Assembly (NCBI RefSeq): GCF_000622405.1 | Contig: NZ_JASF01000005.1 | Location: forward strand, 1,488,001-1,552,000 | DNA from: Sulfitobacter donghicola DSW-25 = KCTC 12864 = JCM 14565 | Lineage (GTDB): Bacteria > Pseudomonadota > Alphaproteobacteria > Rhodobacterales > Rhodobacteraceae | Length of the DNA: 64,000 nucleotides | Direction: 5' to 3' | Part shown: one piece after another, positions 52,693 through 62,974 of the stretch | How positions within the stretch are numbered: position 1 is the first letter of the stretch | Layout: each line of letters opens with the position of its first letter | The notes under the pieces: model-generated | What the model was told of the DNA's origin: nothing | What the model saw: the letters and a program-made list of their open reading frames with translations, nothing else | Database searches by the model: none | Program-made: the position numbers and the translations under genes

Positions 52693-54636
52693 GTGCTGGT
52701 TTTTCAGCCGATGACGGGCGCAGTAATTTTGATTATGGACAGGCTTATGCTGAATTGGATCAAATCGTTAAACAAGGCGCAAAAGCGCAACATCATGCTG
52801 GCCATTGATGCTTTGCTGGTGCCCTTTGCGATGTTGTTTGCTTTTGCTGCCTTGGACATGGGTGGCGGTATCTGGGAGAATTTCCGCAGCATTATGTTGC
52901 TTCTTCCGTATATGATTATGGCGGCGATTGGCATTTCGATCTGGATCGGAATTGCTGATATACAGGTTAGTGCCTATGAGGCCGCGTCGGTCGGCCTGAC
53001 GGCCGTGCACGCGATCTTTTTGATCATCGCCTCTATGGTGGTTTCTGATATCGCGGGGCTTCAATTGCCAATGGGTCTGCACATGATCTTTGGTGTCGCC
53101 TTTTTCTGTTTTGCGGTGGCAAGTCGGGCAATCCTGTTGCAAATCGTTTTGGGTGTGTATCGTTACGCCAGTGACCGAACCCGTGTTTTGATTTATGGTG
53201 CAGGAACAACGGGTTCGCAGATGGTTTCGGCGCTAAGGGGGCATGAAACGATCCAGCCTGTGGCATTTGTGGACGATAACAAGGGGCTTCATGGGTTGCG
53301 GGTGCAACGGTTGCCCGTTTTTCCCACGGTGAATATCGCCAAGGTTGTGGATGAAAATCAAATCGACAGGGTGCTTTTGGCTGTTCCTTCGCTGAGCCGT
53401 CCCAAGCAGGCCCAAATCGCAAGGCGATTGGAAAAGATGGGGTTGGAGGTGCAGACGCTGCCCTCTTTCTCACAGCTGATCGGAGAGGAGGCGCTGGTGG
53501 ACAAGCTAACGCCTGTATCCGCGAGAAGCTTTTTGGGGCGTGAGGAAGTGGATCACGTATTAGGCGAGGCGCGAAATAGCTATCAAGGCAAGGTTGTTTT
53601 GATCTCGGGGGCGGGTGGTTCCATTGGATCAGAGCTGTGTCGTCAGGTTATTGATTGCAGGCCAAGCAAGTTGATCCTGTTTGAGCTGAGTGAGTTGGCC
53701 CTTTACGAAATCGACATGGAATTGCGGAGTGTGATTGAGCATGAGGCCATGGAGATCGAGCTGATCCCTGTCTTGGGCTCGGTTACGGATAGTCGGCAAG
53801 TGCGCAAGCTACTGGCCACTCATGAGGTTAAGGTCGTCCTTCACGCGGCGGCTTATAAACATGTTCCCTTGGTTGAGGCCAACCCTCTTACTGGTTTGGT
53901 GAACAACGTGTTTGGAACCCAAACTTTGGCTGAGCAAGCGGCGAAAGCTGGCGTGGAGCGGTTTATGCTCATTTCGTCAGATAAGGCGGTGCGACCTACC
54001 AATGTTATGGGGGCTTCGAAACGTCTGGCCGAACTGGTTATTCAGGACATGGCCTATCGCCTTGAAGATAACTCGGGGACGATCTTTTCGATGGTTCGTT
54101 TTGGCAATGTTCTGGGGTCTTCGGGATCTGTAGTGCCTTTGTTTCAAGAGCAATTGCGCCGTGGTGGGCCGCTGACGGTGACCGACAAAGGTGTTGAGCG
54201 CTATTTCATGACGGTTCAGGAGGCAGTCAAACTGGTGCTTCAGGCCTGTGCGATCAGTAAGGGCGCCGAGGTGTTTGTGCTGGACATGGGTGAACCGGTT
54301 CCGATTTTCCAATTGGCACGTCAGGTTATTGAAAGCGCCGGATATGATGTGCGTGATGCGGACAACCCTGAGGGTGATATCGAAATTGAAATTACCGGCC
54401 TAAGGCCAGGTGAAAAGATGTCAGAGGAACTCACGATATCAAGTGATCTGTTGGGAACCGTTTATCCGAAAATCTTTATGACACATGAGAACGGGCTGTC
54501 CCAGATTGAGATCGCAACCGCCTTGCGTAGTTTGCGAGAGGCGTTTGTAGCCAGTGACGAAGAGATGGCGCGAGAGGTTGTGCGGCGTTGGGTTGAGGGG
54601 TTTCAGTCCTTTGCCCCCAAAGTCGAAGTTTCATGA
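52693..54636 (+). CDS. Membrane nucleotide-sugar 4,6-dehydratase/epimerase (CapD/WbpM-like)
   Basis: 647 residues from GTG 52693 (AAAGG five bases before); ATGs at 52711 and 52735 are alternatives. Four membrane helices (about 30-170) precede a CoA-binding-like Rossmann domain (VLIYGAGTTGSQMVSAL) and the catalytic SDR domain (LISGAGGSIGSELCRQVI). The active site has the SMK pattern (SSDKAVRPTNVMGASKRLAE), as in WbpM, where methionine replaces tyrosine. It likely makes a 4-keto-6-deoxy amino sugar precursor for the exopolysaccharide. Its stop overlaps the frame in which YjbH is read. Confidence 0.92.
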   Translation: MLVFQPMTGAVILIMDRLMLNWIKSLNKAQKRNIMLAIDALLVPFAMLFAFAALDMGGGIWENFRSIMLLLPYMIMAAIGISIWIGIADIQVSAYEAASVGLTAVHAIFLIIASMVVSDIAGLQLPMGLHMIFGVAFFCFAVASRAILLQIVLGVYRYASDRTRVLIYGAGTTGSQMVSALRGHETIQPVAFVDDNKGLHGLRVQRLPVFPTVNIAKVVDENQIDRVLLAVPSLSRPKQAQIARRLEKMGLEVQTLPSFSQLIGEEALVDKLTPVSARSFLGREEVDHVLGEARNSYQGKVVLISGAGGSIGSELCRQVIDCRPSKLILFELSELALYEIDMELRSVIEHEAMEIELIPVLGSVTDSRQVRKLLATHEVKVVLHAAAYKHVPLVEANPLTGLVNNVFGTQTLAEQAAKAGVERFMLISSDKAVRPTNVMGASKRLAELVIQDMAYRLEDNSGTIFSMVRFGNVLGSSGSVVPLFQEQLRRGGPLTVTDKGVERYFMTVQEAVKLVLQACAISKGAEVFVLDMGEPVPIFQLARQVIESAGYDVRDADNPEGDIEIEITGLRPGEKMSEELTISSDLLGTVYPKIFMTHENGLSQIEIATALRSLREAFVASDEEMAREVVRRWVEGFQSFAPKVEVS

Positions 54637-54758
54637 CGTTGGGCGTAGATTTGTCACGCAGGTTCCCGAAATATAAGGGCGGCGCCCGATTGTGTTGCAC
54701 AAAGACAGCAGCACGTGCATTAGTGCCCGCAAAGAAAGTTCTGGACAGAGAGCAGAAA

Positions 54759-56924
54759 ATGATCCGAGATCTTACGAGAAACACTTTTGTTGCTGCCCTA
54801 TGGGGAGCCACCGCGCTGACCCCTTCTTTGGGCTTTGCGCAGGATGTGGATCGCGTTTTTGACGCGCCAAACCGTCCCACACTCAATTTCTACGGAACGT
54901 CAGGGTTGATTGATATGCCTTCGGCAGAGCATCTGCCCGATGGGCAAGTGGCTGTTGGAATTTCAACGTTTGGCGCAACAACAAGGACGACACTAACCTT
55001 TCAGGCGACACCGCGTATTCAGGCCAGTTTTCGCTATACAGGGATCAAGGACGCAAATATTTCCGGTTTTGACACGTATCGAGACAGGAGCTTTGATGTC
55101 CGTTTTCTGCTAAATCGCGAACGTCGTTACCTGCCTGCAGTTACCTTGGGGCTTCAGGATTTTGCCGGCACGGGTATTTATGCGGGAGAATTTATTGCGG
55201 CCACAAAGAATTTTTCTGGCGGTTTTCTTCCGGGTACAGTTAAGGCGACTGTTGGTCTGGGTTGGGGGCGTCTTGGGAGTTCTGGCAGTATTGGTGCGCC
55301 ATTCGGGAGCGATCGTCCTTCATTCCAATCTGGTGATACGGGCGGCGAGCTGTCTGTTGATCAGTGGTTTCGTGGCGATGTGGCCCCATTTGCCGGTGTT
55401 GAATGGCAAATCAATGACAAGTGGGGCCTGAAGGCAGAATACAGTTCTGATGGTTATGTCACTGAAACGAATTTGGATGTGATTGATCGAAAATCACGTT
55501 TCAACTTTGGTGTTGAATATCAGATTTCAGATGGTGTTCGGCTCGGTGGCTATTACCTTTATGGCTCGGAAGTTGGATTGAATTTGCAAATTCAACTGCA
55601 CCCAAACCGGCCGGTTTCCAGCCTTCGTTTGCCCGCACCCCGTCCGTATTCTGTACGGCCAAGCCGCAGCTCAGATCCGGCCGCGTATGATGATGATTGG
55701 ATTACTTCGGAAGAGACGGCCTCGGGCGAAGTTCGAGACGCGATCATTCCGCTGTTGGAAGCCGAAGGCCTGACGTTGGTTGAAGTGAAAACGACCGCTT
55801 CTACCACCGAAGTACGGTATTCTAACGACCGGTACGGCGCGACTTCGGTTTCCGTCGGGCGGGTCGCACGGGTTATGGCCCGCTTGCTTCCTGCGTCGGT
55901 AGAGACGTTCCGCATCGTGCCTGTCGTGAACAACTTGGCACAGTCTGCTGTTATTTTGCGTCGTTCAGATTTGGAGGCGTTGGAGTTTTCACCAAACTCA
56001 CCAGATGCCTTGTTGGCGCTTACTGGTTTCGAAGATGCCAATCCGGTTTTGGCTGGTAGCGCGCGCAACGAAGCCCTGTTTCCCAAGTTCAATTGGTCAA
56101 TTGGCCCGTATTTGACACAGCGCTATTTTGATCCAAATGAACCTATTCGCCTGGATGCGGGTATTGCGTTGAACCTATCCTACAAGCCAGCACCTGGCTG
56201 GAAAATCGCGGGTCAGATTCAGCACCGTTTGGTGGGGAATAACTCTGATATTTTCAGGCAAAACCACTCTTTTCTCCCACATGTACGATCTGACGCGGTT
56301 GAATATGACCAAGGTGGAGACACATCCATTCCGCAGCTATACGTCAGCCGGCAGTGGAAGGCGGGATCGGATATTTATGCACGGGTATCCGCAGGGTATT
56401 TGGAACGGATGTTCGGGGGTGTTTCAGCAGAAGCTTTGTGGAAACCAGCATCCAGCAGATTGGCTTTTGGTGTTGAAGCGAACTATGTGAAACAGCGTGC
56501 TTTTGATGATCTTCTGGGTTTTCAGGACTATAGCATCGCGACAGGACATGCGTCAGCCTATTATGAATTCAACAGGGGCTATACCGCGCAGATTGACGTG
56601 GGTCGCTACCTTGCAGGGGATGTGGGGGCGACATTCACGTTAGAACGTGAATTTGCGAATGGTTGGCGCCTTGGTGGGTTCTTTACCCTAACGGATGCAA
56701 CGGCAGAAGAATTCGGGGCTGGATCCTTTGACAAAGGTGTAAAGATTACAATCCCGGCAGAATGGTTGTTAGGCCGCCCCGATACGCGGGTTCGGTCGAC
56801 AACGATCCGTCCGTTCAGTCGGGATGGCGGCGCACGTTTGAACGTTCCGGGTCGCTTGTATGAGCAGGTTCGATCCGGTCATCGTAATGCATTAGTTGGA
56901 AACTGGTCAGGAGTTTGGGAATGA
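54759..56924 (+). CDS. yjbH: YjbH/GfcD family outer-membrane exopolysaccharide protein
   Basis: 721 residues from the ATG at 54759, which begins a normal signal peptide (MIRDLTRNTFVAALWGATAL, cut near GFAQ); the frame opens upstream at 54633 over unlikely sequence. The YjbH domain is recognised from PTLNFYGTSGLIDMPSAEHL, repeated beta-strand segments (YLERMFGGVSAEALWKP) and the C-terminal LGGFFTLTDATAEEFG. In enterobacteria YjbEFGH/GfcABCD help make or export polysaccharide. Its stop overlaps the yjbF start by four bases. Confidence 0.9.
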   Translation: MIRDLTRNTFVAALWGATALTPSLGFAQDVDRVFDAPNRPTLNFYGTSGLIDMPSAEHLPDGQVAVGISTFGATTRTTLTFQATPRIQASFRYTGIKDANISGFDTYRDRSFDVRFLLNRERRYLPAVTLGLQDFAGTGIYAGEFIAATKNFSGGFLPGTVKATVGLGWGRLGSSGSIGAPFGSDRPSFQSGDTGGELSVDQWFRGDVAPFAGVEWQINDKWGLKAEYSSDGYVTETNLDVIDRKSRFNFGVEYQISDGVRLGGYYLYGSEVGLNLQIQLHPNRPVSSLRLPAPRPYSVRPSRSSDPAAYDDDWITSEETASGEVRDAIIPLLEAEGLTLVEVKTTASTTEVRYSNDRYGATSVSVGRVARVMARLLPASVETFRIVPVVNNLAQSAVILRRSDLEALEFSPNSPDALLALTGFEDANPVLAGSARNEALFPKFNWSIGPYLTQRYFDPNEPIRLDAGIALNLSYKPAPGWKIAGQIQHRLVGNNSDIFRQNHSFLPHVRSDAVEYDQGGDTSIPQLYVSRQWKAGSDIYARVSAGYLERMFGGVSAEALWKPASSRLAFGVEANYVKQRAFDDLLGFQDYSIATGHASAYYEFNRGYTAQIDVGRYLAGDVGATFTLEREFANGWRLGGFFTLTDATAEEFGAGSFDKGVKITIPAEWLLGRPDTRVRSTTIRPFSRDGGARLNVPGRLYEQVRSGHRNALVGNWSGVWE

Positions 56925-57625
56925 TCAGATTTGTATCACGAGTTGTTTGTGCCGGATTGATAGCGGGTCTTTTAAGTGCCTGTAGTTCTGAAGATAGTCA
57001 GGAAATTACACTGACGCAGCTGTTAGTGACCTCTGCAAAAGGTGTGGTTGAATCGCGGCGGGGTGGCCCACCACAGAAGGTCGTTGTATCGGCGGAAGAT
57101 TTCGCAAAAATCAATGTTCCTTTGCTGCAGGTGAACCCAGAATCATCCGGCGGAAGCGACTTTTTGCAGCGCGCCGCAACGCGGCGCGATTCGAATCCGG
57201 GGACTGTGGAAGTTTGGAAATCGTCGGATAATGCTCAGATCTTCTTGAGAAATGGGGTTGTTGTGGGGACTCGCGGAGTTGGCCGTGACATAATTGCTGC
57301 AGACGCAAATATGACAGTTCGTGCTGTTCAAAACCGTCGCGGAGCAAGCGGAATTCGCTCCTTTATTGTTTCGGATGGTGATGTAACGAGCCAAAATGTG
57401 CGGTATCGTTGTGAAATCAGAAACGTGGGGGTTGAAAATATTTCCATTGCAAATCAATCGATTACAGTAGACCACCTAAGCGAGAATTGTACTGGCGGCC
57501 CTGCTGGAAACAGTGAATTGCGTAATGATTACTGGGTTCAACGATCAACGGGTTTGATCCGTAAATCCCGCCAATGGATTAGCCCTGCGGTGGGGTATTT
57601 TGAGATATTGCTGCTTAAAAACTAA
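56921..57625 (+). CDS. yjbF: YjbF/GfcB family lipoprotein
   Basis: 234 residues from the ATG at 56921 (AGGAG seven bases before), overlapping the yjbH stop (ATGA). A lipoprotein signal ends in LLSAC. The domain VEVWKSSDNAQIFLRNGVVV, then GTRGVGRDIIAADANM and YWVQRSTGLIRKSRQWISP match YjbF/GfcB. It is probably an outer-membrane or periplasmic partner of YjbH. No yjbG (gfcC) gene is present between or after. Confidence 0.9.
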   Translation: MIRFVSRVVCAGLIAGLLSACSSEDSQEITLTQLLVTSAKGVVESRRGGPPQKVVVSAEDFAKINVPLLQVNPESSGGSDFLQRAATRRDSNPGTVEVWKSSDNAQIFLRNGVVVGTRGVGRDIIAADANMTVRAVQNRRGASGIRSFIVSDGDVTSQNVRYRCEIRNVGVENISIANQSITVDHLSENCTGGPAGNSELRNDYWVQRSTGLIRKSRQWISPAVGYFEILLLKN

Positions 57626-57767
57626 GCGCGGATGCAACACTTGGCAGAAGGTGGCCAACAATGTAATCATAGGCACATATTACCATTGAGAACTTATTCC
57701 CTTTCGGCTATTCGTTTTTTCAAAGGGGATTTCCCCCGCAGGTTTAATCTAAAACAGGATGACTAAA

Positions 57768-58010
57768 ATGTTGAAAACTATTTCTTTGGCTACAATCGTA
57801 GCATTCGCAGCAACCACTTCTTTCGCGGGTTCCTTGGCTCAGCCAGAAGAAAAAGATGACGTAACAGCATTCGTTCCAGCAGGCGGTTCCGGCATCGGCG
57901 CCCCAGCAATCATCGGCGGCGTACTGGCAGCAGTTGCAATCGCAGCTCTCGTATCCGACAGCGATGACGACGACGACGGTTCCGTAGACGGCCACGGCAC
58001 TACAGACTAA
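57768..58010 (+). CDS. Small exported protein with acidic tail (YjbE/GfcA-like position)
   Basis: 80 residues from the ATG at 57768, which has AGGA eight bases before; an ATG at 57759 lies too close to that site. A signal peptide (cut near SFAGS) precedes a proline/glycine linker, a hydrophobic stretch IGGVLAAVAIAALVS and an acidic tail (SDSDDDDDGSVDG). Its place after yjbF and its size match YjbE/GfcA of enterobacteria, though sequence likeness is weak. The gene is GC-rich and has a strong terminator, so it may be highly expressed. Confidence 0.75.
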   Translation: MLKTISLATIVAFAATTSFAGSLAQPEEKDDVTAFVPAGGSGIGAPAIIGGVLAAVAIAALVSDSDDDDDGSVDGHGTTD

Positions 58011-58034
58011 GCGTCTTTAAGTTATTTACGAATT

Positions 58035-58070
58035 AGCGGCCTTTCCTTTGCGGAGAGGCCGCTTTTTTTT
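58035..58070 (+). terminator. Strong terminator after the small acidic protein gene
   Basis: AGCGGCCT (58035-58042) pairs with AGGCCGCT (58056-58063), loop 13, followed by eight T. It ends the exopolysaccharide transcript 24 bases past the last stop codon. Confidence 0.88.
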
Positions 58071-58099
58071 GGGCATCTTGTAAGGTTGCGGGGGCTTTT

Positions 58100-58954
58100 T
58101 TGGATAATCGGTTACTGTCATTAGGTCATGGTTATAGCGCACGGGCGCTGGCTGCTCGTCTTGTTCCGGAAGGCTGGCATATTGTTGGCACAACGCGCCA
58201 CGAAGCCAAGATGGATGAGATAGCGGCAACAGGCGTCGAGCCAGTCCTGTGGCCTGGAACTGATCTTGAGGTCCTGATTGAAGAGTTCCCGAATATGCTC
58301 ATCTCGGCGGGGCCGTCTGTGGATGGGGATCCGGTATTGAATGCGCTGCGGGGTGTTGTCACCAGTTCTGCTGCCTCCAAGCATTGGGTCGGGTACCTTT
58401 CGACCACTGGCGTATATGGGAATCACATGGGAGGCTGGGTGGATGAAACCACTGCCCTAACGCCCAGTACCAAACGTGGTGCGGCACGGGTTCAGGCAGA
58501 AGCCGATTGGCAGTCTATTCCTGACCTTCCGCTGCATATCTTTCGGCTGGCGGGTATCTATGGCCCGGGGCGTGGGCCCTTTGCAAAAGTGCGGGCTGGT
58601 ACCGCGCGGCGCATCATCAAAGAGGGGCAGGTGTTTAGCCGCATCCATGTTGAGGATATTGCCTCTGCGCTGGAGCTATCCTTGGAGGCGCCAAACGCTG
58701 GAGCGATTTATAACCTATGCGATGACATCCCTGCGCCGCCACAGGATGTTATCGGTTATGCGGCGGAGCTATTGGGTGTTCCTGTGCCCGAGGCGGTTCC
58801 GTTTGACGCGGCTGAAATGACGCCAATGGCGCGCAGTTTCTACGCCGAGAGCAAGCGGGTCAGCAACAAGCGTATCAAAGCGGAACTCGGCTGGAAGCCC
58901 AAGTATCCAACATATCAAAGCGGTTTGACGGCATTGTTGGAGCAGTCAGGGTAA
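58100..58954 (+). CDS. SDR family NAD(P)-binding protein (YeeZ-like)
   Basis: 284 residues with a TTG start at 58100 (GGGGG before it); no ATG or GTG fits. The start RLLSLGHGYSARALAARLVP is a glycine-rich nucleotide-binding loop, and STTGVYGNHMGGWVDE plus FRLAGIYGPGRGPFA are typical of YeeZ-type short-chain dehydrogenases. The substrate is unknown. The gene stands between the exopolysaccharide terminator and the ion channel gene. Confidence 0.8.
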   Translation: MDNRLLSLGHGYSARALAARLVPEGWHIVGTTRHEAKMDEIAATGVEPVLWPGTDLEVLIEEFPNMLISAGPSVDGDPVLNALRGVVTSSAASKHWVGYLSTTGVYGNHMGGWVDETTALTPSTKRGAARVQAEADWQSIPDLPLHIFRLAGIYGPGRGPFAKVRAGTARRIIKEGQVFSRIHVEDIASALELSLEAPNAGAIYNLCDDIPAPPQDVIGYAAELLGVPVPEAVPFDAAEMTPMARSFYAESKRVSNKRIKAELGWKPKYPTYQSGLTALLEQSG

Positions 58955-59020
58955 GACACCTTGTTGATGGCTTTCTGACGCTCCATATAACCCCCCAAGA
59001 ATGCGAATGATGGAGCCCCG

Positions 59021-59809
59021 ATGACCTTTACCGAAAAGCTAACTTCCTACCTAGAGGCGGATCGGGTGCGCAATGCGATCCTTGTGGTGATCCTGTTCAA
59101 TGCGATCATTCTGGGGCTAGAGACTTCCAAGTCGATCATGGCGCAGGTGGGTGGTTTGATCACGTTCTTGGATCGTGCCTGCCTTGCGGTGTTTGTCGCC
59201 GAACTCGCGGCAAAGCTGGTAGCATATCGAACGCGATTTTTCCGCGATGGGTGGAACATTTTTGACTTTGCGATTGTTGGGATTTCGTTGGTTCCGGCGG
59301 CACAGGGTTTCTCTGCGCTGCGGGCATTGCGGATTTTGCGGGTATTGCGCGTGGTGTCTGTGGCGCCGCGGCTGCGGCGTGTGGTTGAGGGGTTTGTGAC
59401 CGCATTGCCAGGGATGGCGTCGGTGTTCATCCTAATGGCGCTGATTTTCTACATCGCGGCAGTCATGGCGACCAAGCTATTTGGAGGGTCGTTTGAGCAG
59501 TGGTTCGGCACCTTGGGGCAATCGGGGTATTCGCTGTTCCAGATCATGACGCTGGAAAGCTGGTCGATGGGGATCGTGCGCCCTGTGATGGAGGTTTACC
59601 CCTATGCGTGGATGTTCTTTGTGCCGTTCATCTTGGTCACTACATTTGCTGTGGTGAACCTGTTGGTGGGTTTGATCGTGAACTCAATGCAGGACGCGCA
59701 CCAAGAGGAATCAGTGGCCAGCACAGATGCCTACCGTGCTGAGGTGAACGAAAAGCTAGCCGCGCTAGAAGCCAAGCTGGATCAGCTGATCGCCGCGCAA
59801 AAGGACTAG
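59021..59809 (+). CDS. Bacterial voltage-gated sodium channel (NaChBac family)
   Basis: 262 residues, one six-helix domain that works as a tetramer. S4 carries arginines every third residue (R101, R104, R107, R110 in [14 protein letters not shown]), the pore helix and filter read TLESWS (177-182, glutamate 179), as in sodium-selective NavAb and NavMs, and S6 is [19 protein letters not shown]-terminal coiled coil ([20 protein letters not shown]) should hold the tetramer together. Such channels are known in marine and alkaliphilic bacteria. The stop overlaps the convergent dxs stop. Confidence 0.93.
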   Translation: MTFTEKLTSYLEADRVRNAILVVILFNAIILGLETSKSIMAQVGGLITFLDRACLAVFVAELAAKLVAYRTRFFRDGWNIFDFAIVGISLVPAAQGFSALRALRILRVLRVVSVAPRLRRVVEGFVTALPGMASVFILMALIFYIAAVMATKLFGGSFEQWFGTLGQSGYSLFQIMTLESWSMGIVRPVMEVYPYAWMFFVPFILVTTFAVVNLLVGLIVNSMQDAHQEESVASTDAYRAEVNEKLAALEAKLDQLIAAQKD

Positions 59810-61734
59810 GCGCGCGCTGCGCCAAGAGTTGCGATGCCAAGGGTGTCGAGAACTTTTGCCTCGATCTGCTCGGCGTTCATACCAGCGATAGCGTACATGT
59901 CTGCGGGGCTTGCCTGATCGATAAAGGTATCAGGCAGCACCATGGAGCGGTATTTGAGGCCGTTGTCGAACACGCCATTATCCGCGAGTAGTTGTGCCAC
60001 ATGGCTGCCAAAGCCGCCCACGGCGCCTTCTTCGACGGTGATCAGGGCCTCGTGGTTTTGGGCCAGCGACAGGATCATGTCCTGATCCAACGGCTTTGCA
60101 AAACGGGCGTCAGCGATGGTGGGCGTGATGCCTTTGGCCTTCAGCGCCTCCGCGGCCTTTTCGACCTCTTCCAGACGGGTGCCAAAGGACAGGATCGCCA
60201 CGCGGCTGCCCTCAGCGATCAAGCGGCCCTTGCCGATTTCCAGTGGGATTCCCCGTTCGGGCATATCCACGCTGCGCCCTTCGCCGCGCGGAAAGCGAAA
60301 GGCGATCGGGCCATCGTCATAGGCGGCGGCGGTGGCGACCATATGCTTTAGCTCGGCCTCATCCGCAGCGGCCATGACCACAAATCCAGGCAGGTTGGCC
60401 AGAAAGGCCACATCGAATGAACCTGCATGTGTGGCCCCGTCGGCACCAACAAGGCCCGCGCGATCAATCGCAAAGCGCACAGGCAAGCGTTGGATCGCGA
60501 CATCGTGGACAACCTGATCATAACCGCGTTGCAGGAACGTGGAATACATCGCGCAGAACGGTTTCAACCCACCAGCGGCCAGCGCGGCAGAGAAGGTGAC
60601 GCCGTGTTGTTCGGCGATGCCCACATCAAAGCAGCGCGAGGGGTAGCGCTCCATAAACAGGTTCAGGCCGGTACCATCGGGCATGGCTGCTGTGACGGCG
60701 CAGATTTTGTCGTCATCGGCGGCTTCCTGCAGCAGGCTGTCTGCGAAGACGTTGGTGTAGCTGGGTGCGTTGCTGGGCGCTTTTTTCTGCTCGCCCGTGA
60801 TAACATTGAATTTGGCGGTTGCATGGCCTTTGTCACGGGCGGCTTCGGCGGGCGCATAGCCTTTGCCCTTTTTGGTCAGTACGTGGATCAGGATCGGGCC
60901 TGTTGCGCGCGATTTGACCGTGCGTAGGACGGGCAGCAGCTGGTCCATGTCGTGGCCATCAATCGGGCCAACATAGCTAAAGCCCAGCTCTTCGAACAAG
61001 GTGCCGCCAACGGCCATGCCTTTCAGCATTTCCTTGGCGCGCTTTGCGCCTTCGCGGAAGGGCGGGGGCAGCAGGCTGACCGCGCCTTTTGCGGCGGATT
61101 TCAGTTCTTGAAACGGTTCTTCGGCATAGAGGCGGCTCAGGTAGGCGGACATGGCGCCAACGGGGGGCGCGATGCTCATCTCATTGTCGTTGAGGATGAC
61201 GATCATCCGCTTTTTCAAATGACCCGCGTTGTTCATCGCCTCATAGGCCATGCCAGCGGACATAGAGCCATCGCCGATCACGGCAATCGCATCGCCCAGC
61301 CCTTCGGGGACCACACCGCCCAGATCACGGGCAACGGCAAAGCCCAAGGCGGCCGAGATCGAGGTAGAGCTATGGGCCGCGCCGAAGGGGTCATAGGGGC
61401 TTTCGGAGCGTTTGGTGAATCCGCTGAGGCCGTTTTCCATGCGCAGCGTGCGGATGCGGTCACGGCGTTCGGTCAGGATTTTGTGGGGGTAGCATTGGTG
61501 GCCCACGTCCCAGATGATTTTGTCACGCGGGGTGTCAAACACGGCGTGCAGTGCCACGGTGAGCTCGACCACGCCGAGGCCAGCGCCCAAGTGGCCGCCG
61601 GTGACCGAAACAGCGGAAACGGTTTCATTACGCAGCTCATCCGCCAGCTGGGTCAGCTGGGGGTCGGAGAGTGTTTTCATATCCGCAGGGCGGTTGATCT
61701 TGTCCAGCAAGGGCGTGTTTGGCGTATCGGTCAT
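59806..61734 (-). CDS. dxs: 1-deoxy-D-xylulose-5-phosphate synthase
   Basis: 642 residues from the ATG at 61734; the frame extends to 61806 inside ispA. Thiamine-diphosphate motifs include [18 protein letters not shown], and [37 protein letters not shown] and [15 protein letters not shown] are Dxs blocks. It condenses pyruvate and glyceraldehyde-3-phosphate, the first step of the MEP isoprenoid route. It begins 10 bases past ispA. Its TAG shares the bases CTAG with the convergent ion-channel stop. Confidence 0.98.
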   Translation of the reverse strand: MTDTPNTPLLDKINRPADMKTLSDPQLTQLADELRNETVSAVSVTGGHLGAGLGVVELTVALHAVFDTPRDKIIWDVGHQCYPHKILTERRDRIRTLRMENGLSGFTKRSESPYDPFGAAHSSTSISAALGFAVARDLGGVVPEGLGDAIAVIGDGSMSAGMAYEAMNNAGHLKKRMIVILNDNEMSIAPPVGAMSAYLSRLYAEEPFQELKSAAKGAVSLLPPPFREGAKRAKEMLKGMAVGGTLFEELGFSYVGPIDGHDMDQLLPVLRTVKSRATGPILIHVLTKKGKGYAPAEAARDKGHATAKFNVITGEQKKAPSNAPSYTNVFADSLLQEAADDDKICAVTAAMPDGTGLNLFMERYPSRCFDVGIAEQHGVTFSAALAAGGLKPFCAMYSTFLQRGYDQVVHDVAIQRLPVRFAIDRAGLVGADGATHAGSFDVAFLANLPGFVVMAAADEAELKHMVATAAAYDDGPIAFRFPRGEGRSVDMPERGIPLEIGKGRLIAEGSRVAILSFGTRLEEVEKAAEALKAKGITPTIADARFAKPLDQDMILSLAQNHEALITVEEGAVGGFGSHVAQLLADNGVFDNGLKYRSMVLPDTFIDQASPADMYAIAGMNAEQIEAKVLDTLGIATLGAARA

Positions 61735-61744
61735 CTGGTCGTTC

Positions 61745-62611
61745 CTAGCTTTTGCGGGTGACCACAAATTTTGCGGCTTGGCGTAGGGTCTCTGCATCGT
61801 TGCCATAGACGGATAGAACGTCGCAAGCGGAGGTCATTAAATCGTGCGCGCGGGCCTTGGCATCATCAAGACCCAGAAGGGACACGAATGTGGCTTTGCC
61901 AGCGTCAGCATCTTTTCCAACGGCTTTGCCGACGGTTTCTGCATCGCCTTCAACATCAAGGATATCATCCGCAATTTGAAAGGCGAGCCCCAGATCACGG
62001 GCATATTGCCCCAGTGCACTGGTATCTGCCTGTGCCATGATCGGGCCAGCGGTTGCAGACCATTCGATTAGCGCGCCTGTTTTGCCAGCCTGAAGGGTGG
62101 TGATTTCGTCCAATGTAAGAGGCGTCTTTGCCGTCTCGGCGGCGATGTCGAGCGCTTGGCCCCCGACCATTCCCCGCACACCTGCGGCCTGTGCCAATGT
62201 CGTGACAAGGTGCAGGCGTGCAGCATCGGGGCATTCGGTCTGGGCGGTCATTTCAAACGCAAGCGTTTGAAGCGCATCGCCTGCCAGAACGGCGGTTGCT
62301 TCATCCCATTTGCGGTGCACGGTTGGTTGGCCACGGCGCAGATCGTCATCATCCATACAGGGCAGATCGTCATGCACTAGGGAATAGGCGTGCAGTGCCT
62401 CGATCCCCGCAGCGGCTGGGGTGGCAATGGCGGGTGTGATCCCGTGCAAACGTGCGCTTTCGATCACCAAAAAGGCGCGCAGACCCTTACCGCCCGTGGT
62501 TGCGTATAGCATCGCGTCACGCATCGGCCCCGTGGTGCCGTCCAGTGATTTGATGATATGCGAAGAAGCTAAGACACCTGCGTCTTTTAGGGCCTTTGCA
62601 AAGCTGTTCAC
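61745..62611 (-). CDS. ispA: Farnesyl/geranyl diphosphate synthase-type polyprenyl synthetase
   Basis: 288 residues. The first aspartate-rich motif is [14 protein letters not shown] (from 81) and the second is [13 protein letters not shown], with [13 protein letters not shown] near the start. It builds farnesyl or geranylgeranyl diphosphate from isopentenyl units. Position between xseB (two bases away) and dxs (10 bases away) fits IspA. Product length is not read from sequence. Confidence 0.93.
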   Translation of the reverse strand: MNSFAKALKDAGVLASSHIIKSLDGTTGPMRDAMLYATTGGKGLRAFLVIESARLHGITPAIATPAAAGIEALHAYSLVHDDLPCMDDDDLRRGQPTVHRKWDEATAVLAGDALQTLAFEMTAQTECPDAARLHLVTTLAQAAGVRGMVGGQALDIAAETAKTPLTLDEITTLQAGKTGALIEWSATAGPIMAQADTSALGQYARDLGLAFQIADDILDVEGDAETVGKAVGKDADAGKATFVSLLGLDDAKARAHDLMTSACDVLSVYGNDAETLRQAAKFVVTRKS

Positions 62612-62613
62612 TG

Positions 62614-62856
62614 TTACAGGCCTTCGACGTGTTTTAATCCAGCAGGGTTTCCATCCGCATCCAAGGTGATTGCGGCGACTTTTTCTTCGGCTTCTTTCAG
62701 CTTGGCCTCGCAGCGGGCTTTCAGCAGGGCGCCGCGTTCGTACAGCGTGATGCTTTCATCCAGCGCCACATCGCCGCGTTCCAGTTTGCCCAGAACGGTT
62801 TCCAGTTCGGCCATTGCCGCTTCAAAGCTCATCTCGGAGACAGGTGTGTCGGTCAT
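62614..62856 (-). CDS. xseB: Exodeoxyribonuclease VII small subunit
   Basis: 80 residues from the ATG at 62856 (AGAGAG before it); the frame opens to 62889. The XseB pattern SFEAAMAELETVLGKLERGD and LDESITLYERGALLKARCE is clear. It partners XseA, which degrades single-stranded DNA; xseA is not in the window. First gene of xseB-ispA-dxs. Confidence 0.95.
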   Translation of the reverse strand: MTDTPVSEMSFEAAMAELETVLGKLERGDVALDESITLYERGALLKARCEAKLKEAEEKVAAITLDADGNPAGLKHVEGL

Positions 62857-62974
62857 TGGAATCTCTCTCAATTCGGGTTGAGGGACCATACTGTTCCTGC
62901 CCGTATATGACCAGCCGAAGCACGGCTGTGAATGGTCAAAAAATCATCTGCTAAATGTGGTTAGGCTGGGCGTG

